Origin: Caldicellulosiruptor acetigenus
GTDB lineage: Bacteria; Bacillota; Thermoanaerobacteria; Caldicellulosiruptorales; Caldicellulosiruptoraceae
DNA length: 64,000 nt
Reading direction: 5' to 3'
Assembly: GCF_026914305.1 (NCBI RefSeq)
Contig: NZ_CP113866.1
Location: 268,501-332,500, forward strand
Shown: positions 51,742-60,953 of the stretch, piece by piece
Layout of the letters: each line of letters begins with the position of its first letter
Position numbering within the stretch: position 1 is the first letter of the stretch
Program-made: the position numbers and the translations under genes
Notes under the pieces: generated by a model
What the model was told of the DNA's origin: nothing
The model's input: only the letters and a program-made list of their open reading frames with translations
Database searches by the model: none

Positions 51742-54732
51742 TTAAACATTGGATGTTAATATACTATAACTTCCAAGGCCAAATGGCAAGAGCATATAGC
51801 GTGATGTGAAGTTTTCAAAGTCAATAAAGCTCTGTGGACGTCTGTACAGCTCATCAAACACGTCTGCTTTGTGGTTTGCTTCTATGAGGTTGAAAAGAGT
51901 GTTTGTCAGAACTATCTCAAGCTCATTTTTGCCCTCATTTACATGCTCTGTTATGTCAGCCAAAAACGGCTGGGCAAAAAGGATACATGCTTTTTTGCCG
52001 TTTACATACACCTTGGCAACTGCTGCCTTGATGTTGTTGAGCTTTATATAAACTCTTTTTGAGCTTTCTTTTGTAATCTCAAAAGAGCTTTTTAAGCTTA
52101 CCGACCCAACATAAAAAGGATACCCGTCTTTTGTTATATCAAAATGACATGGCTTTTTGGGCTCAGTTAGAATAAACCTTGTCTCATCAACGCAAATGAG
52201 AGAAAAGCTTCCTACAAGAAAAATAGCTTCAACCTCAGTCGGTCTGTGGTTTTTGGGGTCTTTTACCCTCTCATGACAGCCTGGAGCTGTGATGTTGTTT
52301 GACTTTTTGCCACTTATCACAATCTCGTTTTTCCCTTGTTTGACAAAAGAGGTGATATCGATCTTGCCAATGTTCACATCCAAAAAGTTCTGGTCAGGCG
52401 AAAAACTTTCGCTTTTTCTTTCAAATTTGACAGGCTGACCGTTCACAAGGATTCTGTCAAGATTCTCTGCACATTCTATTGCCACAAAAAGCTTTGACGG
52501 CACTTTTTCAACCTCAAAATGGTACGTGGCTTTGAAAGGTGTTCCCTCCGGGAGATTATAAAAATGCCTGTGCCAAACCTGGGAAACATAACAATCTTCA
52601 AATACTACCTTTCCGTCAACCTCATATTTTATTCTATCAAGTATTAGTGTATTGTAGTTTTTAAGCTCTATGTCAAACTCACAGCTACCTGTTTTGTATT
52701 CAAAACTATTATCAAATACAACGCCTGAGATGACATTTTTTGTGCTGCTTGCAAGTTCCCTATCACATACCAAAAGACACAGGCTTGATGCAGGATACAT
52801 TGTTGCATCAATCACAGCAAAGCCATTTTCCCTTTTCAATGTAGGTATTTTCACCACACCAAAATCTACAAGGTCTACTGCAAATACATTTTTTTCAGTA
52901 GGGATTTTTATTGTGCACTCAACTTCTCTTTGAAGGTCTGTGTTTGCCAAAAAGATTATTTTGCTTCCATCATTTAGTTTTCTGCTCTGAAGTATAATTT
53001 TTTTAGCGTTTTGACCTGTCTTTTTATCAATTACTTCAATGTGGGTTGAGACCTCTTCTTTTAAGATATTCACAAGTTCATTCAAATCTGTAGCATTTAT
53101 GAAATTCTCTTTTAAAAGAATGTCACACTTGCTGCCATCTATCATGCAAAGTTCAAATCTTGAAAACAGAAAATCTTTCAGCGCTATTACTTTGCCCCCG
53201 GTATTTATAAAGTTTTGTAAAAGCTGCACTGTTGTCTTCCTTAAGTTTATAAGAGGCGGAAGGACAACCACTTTGTAGCTATAACTGCCAACCTTAATTT
53301 TGCCATTATCAACCTGTGCATACTTTGATAGGATTATCTCATCGCCAAAGTGAAAGTCAATCTTGTTTGCTATGAGCTCTTTTACCGTTTTATCAAGTAA
53401 ATTATCCAGCTTGTCTACGCTGTCATCAAACTTGGAATACTCTGCCCAGGCAGATGAAATTGGATGAAGCAAGAGTACATCAACATCTCTTTTGCCAAGC
53501 CCTGCTATGTACGAAATTCTTGCAAGATAATCTGCAAAGAACTTTTCATCTTCCCACCATGGCTGCTGGTAAAAAAGGTTTGGTGGATAGTCTCTTTTTC
53601 TCTCGCCTCTCATGGAATACAGGCTAAGATGTGGGTTTATATATGTTACGCCAAGCACTGCCTGCCAGTCTGATATCCATTTTCTGTGAAGAAAACTCAC
53701 ATGCTGACCTGTTGTTCCAAAGGTTTCACACAGTACTCCTTTTTTGCCAAGCTGCTCGGAGACCGATGATACCTGTTTCATTGTAACTGTCTGCTCTAAA
53801 TGTCTTGCAAGCTTGTCAACCCCGGGAAGCTGCATGTACTCATAATGGGGCATTGCAGCGCCTATCCATTCAATCTGGCCGCGCATTGTATCTTCTGCCA
53901 TGTAATGCCCTGTCATCATAATACCATTTTCTTCACACCACTTTGCATAAGGAATAGTAAAGTTTTCTATGAACATCTCAAGCGCAATGTCAAAAAAGTC
54001 AAACCTGACCTTGTGGTAATTGCCAACATTGAAGAAAAGCTCTTCAAAGTGATCTTTTATGTCATACCCTTTTTTCTGCAAAAATCTTTCTGGCAGCTTT
54101 TCTGTCCATGGTAAAGTAGGGATATCTTTGTAGTGGACTCTTAAATATGTTGGCTCATCAGTAAATATTCCCGGCATTGCATCGCCAAAATACTCTTGGC
54201 AATACCTTTTGTATCTCTCATGCGTAAGGTTTATAAACTCCTGGGTAACCTCTTTTGAAAGAAGGTCAACATAGCAGCTTCCATTGAACCACTTGTCACC
54301 AAGTTTCATAGTGCGCTTTGCAACAATGTACTTTGTGTTTCTGTGGACAAAGCTTGAGAGCACCTCATCATCTTGTTCTACCTGATCTTCTTTCAAAAGT
54401 ACCAGGAACTTGTGCCTGTATGAGGGGTCTTTCAGAGCAACAGCCCCGCCTGCAAAACCAGACGGCCATTTGTCCTCATCATAAAGCCACGCAAGCATGT
54501 TTAGCTTTTTTGCATGCTCTATACATTTTTTGACAAGATAAAGCCACTCTTCAGAGAGATATTCTGTCACAAGCCCAACCCTTGAGTGCATGAAAAAACC
54601 GCCATAACCTTTTTTGTGCATTTCAGTTATCTGGCGCAAAAGCTCTTCCTCTTTTAAATTGTCATTCCAGCTCCAGAAAGGTGCGCACCTGTAAAAATTA
54701 TCTGGGTTTTTGAGTTTTTCTAAATCAAGCAT
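51742..54732 (-). CDS. GH106-like glycoside hydrolase (alpha-L-rhamnosidase type)
   Basis: A 996-residue cytoplasmic (no signal peptide) enzyme. The N-terminal APFWSWNDNLKEEELLRQI and GYGGFFMHSRVGLVTEYLS match the GH106 / related rhamnosidase pattern, with RFDFFDIALEMFIENF and a DEPTYLRVHY acidic motif (likely catalytic Glu) further on; the C-terminal 300 residues are beta-sandwich domains of the galactose-binding type. It should release rhamnose- or related deoxysugars from internalised oligosaccharides. It sits 38 bp after the aldolase gene and 20 bp before the corrinoid gene. Confidence 0.75.
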   Translation of the reverse strand: MLDLEKLKNPDNFYRCAPFWSWNDNLKEEELLRQITEMHKKGYGGFFMHSRVGLVTEYLSEEWLYLVKKCIEHAKKLNMLAWLYDEDKWPSGFAGGAVALKDPSYRHKFLVLLKEDQVEQDDEVLSSFVHRNTKYIVAKRTMKLGDKWFNGSCYVDLLSKEVTQEFINLTHERYKRYCQEYFGDAMPGIFTDEPTYLRVHYKDIPTLPWTEKLPERFLQKKGYDIKDHFEELFFNVGNYHKVRFDFFDIALEMFIENFTIPYAKWCEENGIMMTGHYMAEDTMRGQIEWIGAAMPHYEYMQLPGVDKLARHLEQTVTMKQVSSVSEQLGKKGVLCETFGTTGQHVSFLHRKWISDWQAVLGVTYINPHLSLYSMRGERKRDYPPNLFYQQPWWEDEKFFADYLARISYIAGLGKRDVDVLLLHPISSAWAEYSKFDDSVDKLDNLLDKTVKELIANKIDFHFGDEIILSKYAQVDNGKIKVGSYSYKVVVLPPLINLRKTTVQLLQNFINTGGKVIALKDFLFSRFELCMIDGSKCDILLKENFINATDLNELVNILKEEVSTHIEVIDKKTGQNAKKIILQSRKLNDGSKIIFLANTDLQREVECTIKIPTEKNVFAVDLVDFGVVKIPTLKRENGFAVIDATMYPASSLCLLVCDRELASSTKNVISGVVFDNSFEYKTGSCEFDIELKNYNTLILDRIKYEVDGKVVFEDCYVSQVWHRHFYNLPEGTPFKATYHFEVEKVPSKLFVAIECAENLDRILVNGQPVKFERKSESFSPDQNFLDVNIGKIDITSFVKQGKNEIVISGKKSNNITAPGCHERVKDPKNHRPTEVEAIFLVGSFSLICVDETRFILTEPKKPCHFDITKDGYPFYVGSVSLKSSFEITKESSKRVYIKLNNIKAAVAKVYVNGKKACILFAQPFLADITEHVNEGKNELEIVLTNTLFNLIEANHKADVFDELYRRPQSFIDFENFTSRYMLLPFGLGSYSILTSNV

Positions 54733-54770
54733 TGTGGGTCTCCTTTCTATACTATACTTTTCTTTTGAAT

Positions 54771-55412
54771 TTACTTATCCTTTCTCAAATCCAAAACCTT
54801 TTGAATCTCCTCAGGGCTCAAAACTTGCGGTGTGCCTATCTGGCTTGACATGAACAAAATCTTTGCCCAGAATTCAACAATCTCAAGCTTGTAAAATGCC
54901 ATCTCCAAGTCCTTGTCGTATGTCAAAACGCCGTGGTTTGAAAGAAGCACAGCATCGTAGTCCTTTACATAAGGCGCAATTGACTGGGGAACTTCAAATG
55001 TCGAAGGTGTTGCAAACGGCGCAACAGGAATATACCCGCCAAAGATGAAAACTGACTCTGCTAAAATTGGCTTGTCAAGAGGCTTTCTTAAAACTGCAAA
55101 TGTTGTTGCATAAGGTGAGTGTGCATGAACACAGGCATTGACATCTTCTCTTTCTTGATAGACTTTAAGGTGCATCTTTATTTCAGACGATGGCTTGTAA
55201 TTTGTTTTTTCAAGAATTTTACCTTCCATGTCAATTAAAACCAGCATGTCTTCATTCAAAAAGCCTTTCGACACTCCTGAGGGTGTTGTGATGATTTTAT
55301 CCTTGTCCACTCTTACTGAGATATTTCCGTCAGGTCCGCTTATATAACCTCTTTCGTACATGATTCTTCCAATCCTGCATATCTGAGATTTAATGCTCTG
55401 GATATTCTGCAT
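54771..55412 (-). CDS. Class II aldolase/adducin family, L-fuculose- or rhamnulose-phosphate aldolase type
   Basis: A 213-residue zinc-dependent class II aldolase: GNISVRVDKDKIITTPSG, the ligand motif HAHSPYATTFAVL and the second His in LSNHGVLTYD. It splits deoxysugar-phosphates such as fuculose-1-phosphate into dihydroxyacetone phosphate and lactaldehyde. The ATG at 55412 follows AAAGGTGG. It opens the operon with the rhamnosidase-like gene, consistent with rhamnose or fucose breakdown. Exact substrate unclear. Confidence 0.87.
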   Translation of the reverse strand: MQNIQSIKSQICRIGRIMYERGYISGPDGNISVRVDKDKIITTPSGVSKGFLNEDMLVLIDMEGKILEKTNYKPSSEIKMHLKVYQEREDVNACVHAHSPYATTFAVLRKPLDKPILAESVFIFGGYIPVAPFATPSTFEVPQSIAPYVKDYDAVLLSNHGVLTYDKDLEMAFYKLEIVEFWAKILFMSSQIGTPQVLSPEEIQKVLDLRKDK

Positions 55413-55562
55413 TTTTTTCCACCTTTCTTTAAAATGTATTGTCATGATATTGTGTTGTTTTGATTTTTTTGTTCTATTTCATTTTACAATTATTTGATTG
55501 ATTTGAAAATACCCAAATTTGACCTCTTTAAATGCTTGAAAGTGCACTTCAAAAAAACCTTG

Positions 55563-55600
55563 TGCAAACATTTGCATTATAGATAGAAAAGTGATAAAAT
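55563..55600 (+). promoter_or_regulatory. Operator and promoter of the intracellular GH13 gene
   Basis: TGCAAACATTTGCA (55563-55576) is palindromic except at the centre and overlaps a -35 TTGCAT (55572-55577); 17 bp later lies TAAAAT (55595-55600). It resembles the operators at 57452, 62070 and 37757. Confidence 0.6.
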
Positions 55601-55651
55601 AAATTTCAATGTTATATTTCAAAAAAATATTTCAGAAGGAGAGTGCACAGT

Positions 55652-57385
55652 TTGCAAGTCATTCACAATCAAGTTCATGACATTTTTGCTCTGAGCAAAA
55701 ACAAGTTCTATGTAAGACTGTGGGTGCAAAAAGGGTTTGTAAGATGCGTCACTTTGATATTCTCAGACAGGTATGATTTGGAAGCTCAGAAAGTGAAGAT
55801 GGACTTTTACATGAACGTTGGAAGTTTTGAGGTGTATACAGCGCAGGTGCAAAACAAAACGCCAAGGTTTGCGTACAAGTTTTTGATTGAGCTTTTAGAT
55901 GGAAGTTTTAAGATATTTAACCAGTTTGGGCTTGCAGATACCGAAGAAAACCTATATTTTGATGCTTTCCAGTTTCCTTATGCAAATGAGGCAGATATCT
56001 TTGAAAAGCCTTCTTTCACAGAAGGTTTGGTTGTCTATGAGATATTTCCCGATAGGTTCAAAAGAGGCAAAAAAGAAGTTCACAGCAAGAAATTATTTGA
56101 TTGGGATTACTGCAGCTGGGATGTGCCAGGCTCTGAAGTTTTTCTTGGTGGTAATTTTGCAGGCATAAAAGAAAAAATAGAGTATTTTAAAACTCTTGGG
56201 ATAAACGCCATTTATCTTACACCAATTTTTAAATCACTATCTAGCCACCGCTACAACGTGGACGACTACTTTGACGTTGACCCGCTTTTGGGTACAAAAG
56301 AGGAGTTCAAAGACTTAGTAAACAGCCTTCACAAAAACGGTATCAGGATAATCCTTGACATGGTTTTCAACCACACAGGCGTTGGATTTTTTGCTTTTCA
56401 GGATGTCATAAAAAATGGAGAAAATTCGAAGTATTACAGCTGGTACAATATAAAGTCTTTGCCTGTTGATGTTCAAAAAGGAAACTATGAGACTTTTGCA
56501 ACAAACGTGAGGAGCATGCCAAGGATAAATACTTCAAACAAAGAGGTTCAGGACTTCTTTTTAGAGGTTTTAAAGTACTGGCTTTTGGAGTTTGACGTTG
56601 ACGGCTTTCGATTTGACGTTGCAAACGAGCTTGACAAAAACTTTATAAGAAGAATAAGAAGAGAGCTGAAATCTATAAAGAAAGACATTCTTTTAATTGG
56701 TGAAGTTATGCACAGAAGCGAAAACTTTTTGATGGGAGACATGTTTGACGGTGTGATGAACTACTTTTCGTGGGAGGTTTTTGCAAGGTATTTGGTGGGT
56801 AAATATAATGCAGAGGATGCATCAAGGATTTTGGCAGATTACAGGCTAAAATTTAATCCTGTCCTCTTTTCGTGCCAGCTAAACCTCATTGGCAGCCACG
56901 ACACAGAAAGGGTTTTGACAAGGCTAAATAAAAATAAAAAACTTGCAATGCTTGCTGCAGTGTACAACCTCACCTATCAGGGAATTCCTATGATTTACTA
57001 TGGTGATGAGATTGGAATGGAAGGCGGGCATGACCCTGACTGCAGAAGGGGGATGATATGGGAAGAAGAAAAGCAGGACAAGGAGATTTTTAAGCTTTAC
57101 AGAAGATTGATAGATCTCAAAAAAACATCTTCGGCTCTAAATAGCGACAATGTTAAAGAGTTTTCGATTGGTGATGTGCTTTGCTTTGAAAGAAAAAGTG
57201 AAAGTGAAGCTGTGTACATTCTTTTTAATCCACGCAAAGCTTTGCAAAGGGTAAGGCTGTGGTCAGAGTCTATTGTTGACAGAGAGATTGAATTTTTCAG
57301 CACGCAGCAGAAAATTAAAAACCACTTGTGCTATATTGAACTTGAACTGAATCCTGAGAGCTTTGAAATTGTGCTTGTTAGATAA
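55652..57385 (+). CDS. Intracellular GH13 cyclomaltodextrinase/neopullulanase-like enzyme
   Basis: About 577 residues, no signal peptide. GH13 regions: IILDMVFNHTGV, VDGFRFDVANE (nucleophile Asp), LIGEVMHR (acid Glu) and IGSHDTERV. An N-terminal beta-sandwich of about 120 residues precedes the barrel, typical of cyclomaltodextrinase, neopullulanase and maltogenic amylase. It degrades imported maltodextrins. The TTG at 55652 is chosen because AAGGAGAG is 10 bases upstream; the GTG at 55643 abuts the site. Confidence 0.85.
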   Translation: MQVIHNQVHDIFALSKNKFYVRLWVQKGFVRCVTLIFSDRYDLEAQKVKMDFYMNVGSFEVYTAQVQNKTPRFAYKFLIELLDGSFKIFNQFGLADTEENLYFDAFQFPYANEADIFEKPSFTEGLVVYEIFPDRFKRGKKEVHSKKLFDWDYCSWDVPGSEVFLGGNFAGIKEKIEYFKTLGINAIYLTPIFKSLSSHRYNVDDYFDVDPLLGTKEEFKDLVNSLHKNGIRIILDMVFNHTGVGFFAFQDVIKNGENSKYYSWYNIKSLPVDVQKGNYETFATNVRSMPRINTSNKEVQDFFLEVLKYWLLEFDVDGFRFDVANELDKNFIRRIRRELKSIKKDILLIGEVMHRSENFLMGDMFDGVMNYFSWEVFARYLVGKYNAEDASRILADYRLKFNPVLFSCQLNLIGSHDTERVLTRLNKNKKLAMLAAVYNLTYQGIPMIYYGDEIGMEGGHDPDCRRGMIWEEEKQDKEIFKLYRRLIDLKKTSSALNSDNVKEFSIGDVLCFERKSESEAVYILFNPRKALQRVRLWSESIVDREIEFFSTQQKIKNHLCYIELELNPESFEIVLVR

Positions 57386-57412
57386 ACTTTTATAGAAATA
57401 AAGAAAAAGTTA

Positions 57413-57463
57413 TTGACGTGAAAGAAAAATGATTGTATAATATCCTCAAGAGCAAACGATTGC
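57413..57463 (+). promoter_or_regulatory. Promoter and LacI-type operator of the maltodextrin ABC/phosphorylase operon
   Basis: TTGACG (57413-57418), 17 bp, TATAAT (57436-57441), then GCAAACGATTGC (57452-57463) across the expected start. A repressor bound here would block transcription. Confidence 0.8.
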
Positions 57464-57494
57464 ACATTTTTATTTTAGAAGGAGGAAAAAGATT

Positions 57495-58403
57495 ATGAAA
57501 AAGCGCGAGCCAATAGGGTATGCGTATCTTGCGCCGGCTTTGATTTCCATGGCAGTGCTATCTTTCTTCCCCATTGCCATGACGGTGTATTATGCATTTA
57601 CAAATTTCAATCTCAACCACATGGAAGATTACAAGTTTGTAGGATTTAAAAACTTTGTTGACATCATAACAGGACCTTTCAAAGAAGTGTTCGCGCCAAC
57701 ATTTGCATGGACATTTACATTTGCTCTTGTAACAGTTCTTATCAACTTTGCGGTGGGGCTTTTGCTTGCCGTGCTTCTTAACAACAAGTTCATGAAAGAG
57801 ACAAATATCTACAGATCAATTTTAATAATCCCATGGGCTATCCCGGGAACAATTGCTTCTTTAGCGTGGCAGGGACTTTTGAATGAGGAGTATGGAGCTA
57901 TAAATATGCTTTTAAAAACTTTCCACATTGATCCAATACCTTGGATGACAGATCCATTCTGGGCAAAGATAAGCATATTTATTGTTAACCTCTGGCTTTC
58001 GTACCCGTTTATGATGAATGCGTCGCTTGGTGCTCTTCAGTCAATTCCGCCAGAGCTTTATGAGGTTGCCGAGATAGACGGGGCTGGCTGGTTTACAAAG
58101 CTATTTAAAATTACAATACCAATGATTGTACCAACAGCACTTCCAATTTTGATTTCATCGTTTGCATATGCTTTCAACAACTTTAACGTCGTATACCTTG
58201 TTACAGGCGGCGGACCTGCAAGGCTTGACACTCAGTTTGCGGGGCACACAGACCTTCTTGTCTCAACCACATACAAGCTTACAATGCAGTTTTACAGGTA
58301 TGACTTAGCATCTGCGATGTCAATCATAATCTTCTTCATTGTGGGAACAATTTCGCTTATCAACATGAAGCTGACAAGAGCGTTTGAGGGTGGTGAAAGA
58401 TAA
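57495..58403 (+). CDS. Carbohydrate ABC transporter permease, MalF-like
   Basis: A 302-residue permease with six helices and the inner-membrane loop EVAEIDGAGWFTKLFKITIP (EAA motif: E-x3-D-GA-x6-F-x-x-I-x-P) that docks the ATPase. It is the short MalF form without the extra periplasmic loop. AGAAGGAGG precedes the ATG. It begins the operon with malG, phosphorylase and regulator; the ATPase MalK is missing, so a shared MsmK-like ATPase is expected elsewhere. Confidence 0.9.
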   Translation: MKKREPIGYAYLAPALISMAVLSFFPIAMTVYYAFTNFNLNHMEDYKFVGFKNFVDIITGPFKEVFAPTFAWTFTFALVTVLINFAVGLLLAVLLNNKFMKETNIYRSILIIPWAIPGTIASLAWQGLLNEEYGAINMLLKTFHIDPIPWMTDPFWAKISIFIVNLWLSYPFMMNASLGALQSIPPELYEVAEIDGAGWFTKLFKITIPMIVPTALPILISSFAYAFNNFNVVYLVTGGGPARLDTQFAGHTDLLVSTTYKLTMQFYRYDLASAMSIIIFFIVGTISLINMKLTRAFEGGER

Positions 58404-59272
58404 TGGTTGGAAGAGAATACATGACAAAACAGGATGCTATTGTGCTGTGGATATCAAGAGTGATTGTTTGGATTGCGATAATACTGTCGCTGCTTCCTAC
58501 ATGGTTTATCATAGTTGCGTCGCTATCAAAAGGTGGGGCGTTCTTCCAGTCCTCGTTTTTCCCAAAAGAGATTACGTTTGAGAACTATATAGAACTTTTC
58601 AGGAAAAAGAGTAGTCCATCACAGACGTTGCCTGACTTTGTAATGTGGGTCAAAAACAGCTTGATTGTATGTTTCGGAGTTGCATTCTTGCAGATTTTCA
58701 TGACAGCTCCGGCAGCATATGCATTTTCAAGGATAAACTTTGTTGGAAGAAAAAACGGGCTAAAAGCACTTTTGATTTTGCAGATGTTCCCGACATTCAT
58801 GGCAATGCCTGCTATATATGGTCTTCTGGCAAAGTTCAATCTTCTTGACAATCTGTTTGCACTCATTCTGGTGTTGGCAGGCGGTTCTGCTTTCAACATC
58901 TGGCTTTTGAAAGGCAACATGGACCAGATACCATACGAGATTGATGAGGCGGCAATAATTGACGGTGCAGGACATTTTCTGATTTTCAGAAAGATTATCC
59001 TGCCACTTACCGCTCCAATGCTTGCTGTAATGTTCATCTGGAGTTTTAACGGTGTGTTCAACGAGTTTTTGCTCTCAAGTTTGGTTCTGCAGTCGCCTGA
59101 AAATGCAACTGTGCCAATTGGGCTTAGAAACTTTATAAACAACCAATTTTCGGCTAACTGGCCAATGTTCTCAGCTGCGTCAATCTTGGCGTCACTGCCA
59201 ATTGTGATTATATACATGGCGCTTCAAAAACAGATTCAAAGCGGTCTTGCAGCAGGTGCTGTCAAGGGTTAA
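58403..59272 (+). CDS. Carbohydrate ABC transporter permease, MalG-like
   Basis: A 289-residue permease with six helices and an EAA loop (EIDEAAIIDGAGHFLIFRKI, then ILPLTAP). It pairs with MalF; its ATG at 58403 overlaps the malF stop by one base (TAATG), implying translational coupling. It likely carries maltose or maltodextrins by context. Confidence 0.92.
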   Translation: MVGREYMTKQDAIVLWISRVIVWIAIILSLLPTWFIIVASLSKGGAFFQSSFFPKEITFENYIELFRKKSSPSQTLPDFVMWVKNSLIVCFGVAFLQIFMTAPAAYAFSRINFVGRKNGLKALLILQMFPTFMAMPAIYGLLAKFNLLDNLFALILVLAGGSAFNIWLLKGNMDQIPYEIDEAAIIDGAGHFLIFRKIILPLTAPMLAVMFIWSFNGVFNEFLLSSLVLQSPENATVPIGLRNFINNQFSANWPMFSAASILASLPIVIIYMALQKQIQSGLAAGAVKG

Positions 59273-59324
59273 TTTTGGATTTGGTCTGACCACAAAAATT
59301 CTTTTACAAGGAGGAGTTGATGTA

Positions 59325-60947
59325 ATGAAAAAGCTTCCTACAGTTGCGTATTTTAGCATGGAGTTCGGTCTTGATTCTAACTTCAAAATCTATGCAGGTG
59401 GGCTTGGTATTCTGGCAGGCGACTATTTAAAAGCTGCAAAAGACCTTGGATACCCTGTTGTAGGTGTTGGAATACTGTGGAAGCAAGGGTACAACAAGCA
59501 GATTGTGACAGAGGAGTATGGCGTGATTGACGCTTTTCCAATCTACAGGTACAACTTTTTAAAGGACACAGGCGTGAAGGTCAAGGTAAGAATAAGAAAC
59601 AGAGATGTGTACTGCAAGGTATGGAAGGTCGATAATTTCGGAAATAGTGACCTTTACCTTCTTGACACTGACCTTCCTGAAAATAGCGACAGGTGGATTA
59701 CAGGACAGCTGTACGGCTGGTTTGGCGAAGAGAGAGTTGCTCAAGAGATGGTCTTGGGTATTGGCGGTGTGAGGGCTTTAAAAGAACTTGGCATCAAGGT
59801 TGATGTGTATCATTTCAACGAAGGTCATGCTGTGTTTGCTGGGCTTGAGCTTGTAAGGTATTACATGGAGGAAAAAGGTCTTTCATTTGAACAGGCTTTA
59901 TCAAGAGCAAGGGAAAAGATTGTGTATACAACACACACACCTGTTGAGGCAGGAAATGAGACACATCCTTTGAGGCTACTTATGTACATGGGAGCAAACT
60001 TGAACTTAACTGAAGAGCAGCTTGTTTATATTGGCGGTGCGCCTTTTAACATGACGGTTGCAGCGCTCAGGCTTGCGAGGATTTCAAATGCTGTGTCTGA
60101 CCTACACAGGGTTACAGCAAATGCTATGTGGGCCCAAGTTGACAGGAGAAGCGAGATAATTGGTATCACAAATGGTGTTCATGTTGGAACATGGGCAGAC
60201 AGAAGAATATTAGAGAGTAAGAATAATCCAGAAAAGCTCTGGCAGACACATACTCAGATAAAACGTGAGCTTTTGGATTTTGTTGAAAAAAGAACTGGTG
60301 TTAAATTAAAAGAGGATGTTTTAACAATCGGATTTGCAAGGAGGGCAGCTCCATATAAGCGAAGCGACCTCATTTTCAGAGACAAAGAGGCGGCTGACAA
60401 GATGTTTAGAAATGATCTTCAGATAATCTTTGCAGGTAAAAGCCACCCGCTTGATGATACCGGCAAAGAGATTGTCAATAATATCATTGCAATGTCCAAA
60501 AAGTATCCTGGCAAGGTTGTCTTCTTGGAAGACTACGACATGGAGATTGGCAAAATGCTCACGCGCGGATGCGATATCTGGCTCAACAACCCGCGAAGAC
60601 CTTTAGAGGCGTGCGGAACCTCGGGAATGAAAGCTGCAATGAACGGTGTTTTGAACGTCTCAACCTTGGATGGATGGTGGCCTGAGGCGTGCCAGCACGG
60701 AATAAACGGATGGCAGATTGGCGATGGGTTTGAGTCAAAAGACGAAAAAGAGCAGGATAGTCACGACCTTAAGAGCCTTGTAAATGTCATGCAAAACGAG
60801 GTAATACCCACATACTACAAAAACAGGGATAAGTGGGTAAAGATGATGCAAAACAGCATTGAATCTACACTTGAAAAGTTCTCGGCAGAGAGGATGGTAA
60901 AAGAGTACTACGAGAAGATGTACATTCAAAAATCCCACAAGGATTGA
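59325..60947 (+). CDS. Alpha-glucan (maltodextrin) phosphorylase, short GlgP type
   Basis: A 540-residue phosphorylase starting MKKLPTVAYFSMEFGL, the short bacterial/archaeal form (about 550, vs. 800 residues of classical GlgP). The PLP-binding Lys is in EACGTSGMKAAMNG; other signs are IYAGGLGILAGDYLK and IGFARRAAPYKRSDL. It converts maltodextrins plus phosphate to glucose-1-phosphate, saving ATP. AAGGAGGAG precedes the ATG at 59325; the longer upstream frame is not homologous. It is co-transcribed with the transporter. Confidence 0.9.
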   Translation: MKKLPTVAYFSMEFGLDSNFKIYAGGLGILAGDYLKAAKDLGYPVVGVGILWKQGYNKQIVTEEYGVIDAFPIYRYNFLKDTGVKVKVRIRNRDVYCKVWKVDNFGNSDLYLLDTDLPENSDRWITGQLYGWFGEERVAQEMVLGIGGVRALKELGIKVDVYHFNEGHAVFAGLELVRYYMEEKGLSFEQALSRAREKIVYTTHTPVEAGNETHPLRLLMYMGANLNLTEEQLVYIGGAPFNMTVAALRLARISNAVSDLHRVTANAMWAQVDRRSEIIGITNGVHVGTWADRRILESKNNPEKLWQTHTQIKRELLDFVEKRTGVKLKEDVLTIGFARRAAPYKRSDLIFRDKEAADKMFRNDLQIIFAGKSHPLDDTGKEIVNNIIAMSKKYPGKVVFLEDYDMEIGKMLTRGCDIWLNNPRRPLEACGTSGMKAAMNGVLNVSTLDGWWPEACQHGINGWQIGDGFESKDEKEQDSHDLKSLVNVMQNEVIPTYYKNRDKWVKMMQNSIESTLEKFSAERMVKEYYEKMYIQKSHKD

Positions 60948-60953
60948 TAGGTG

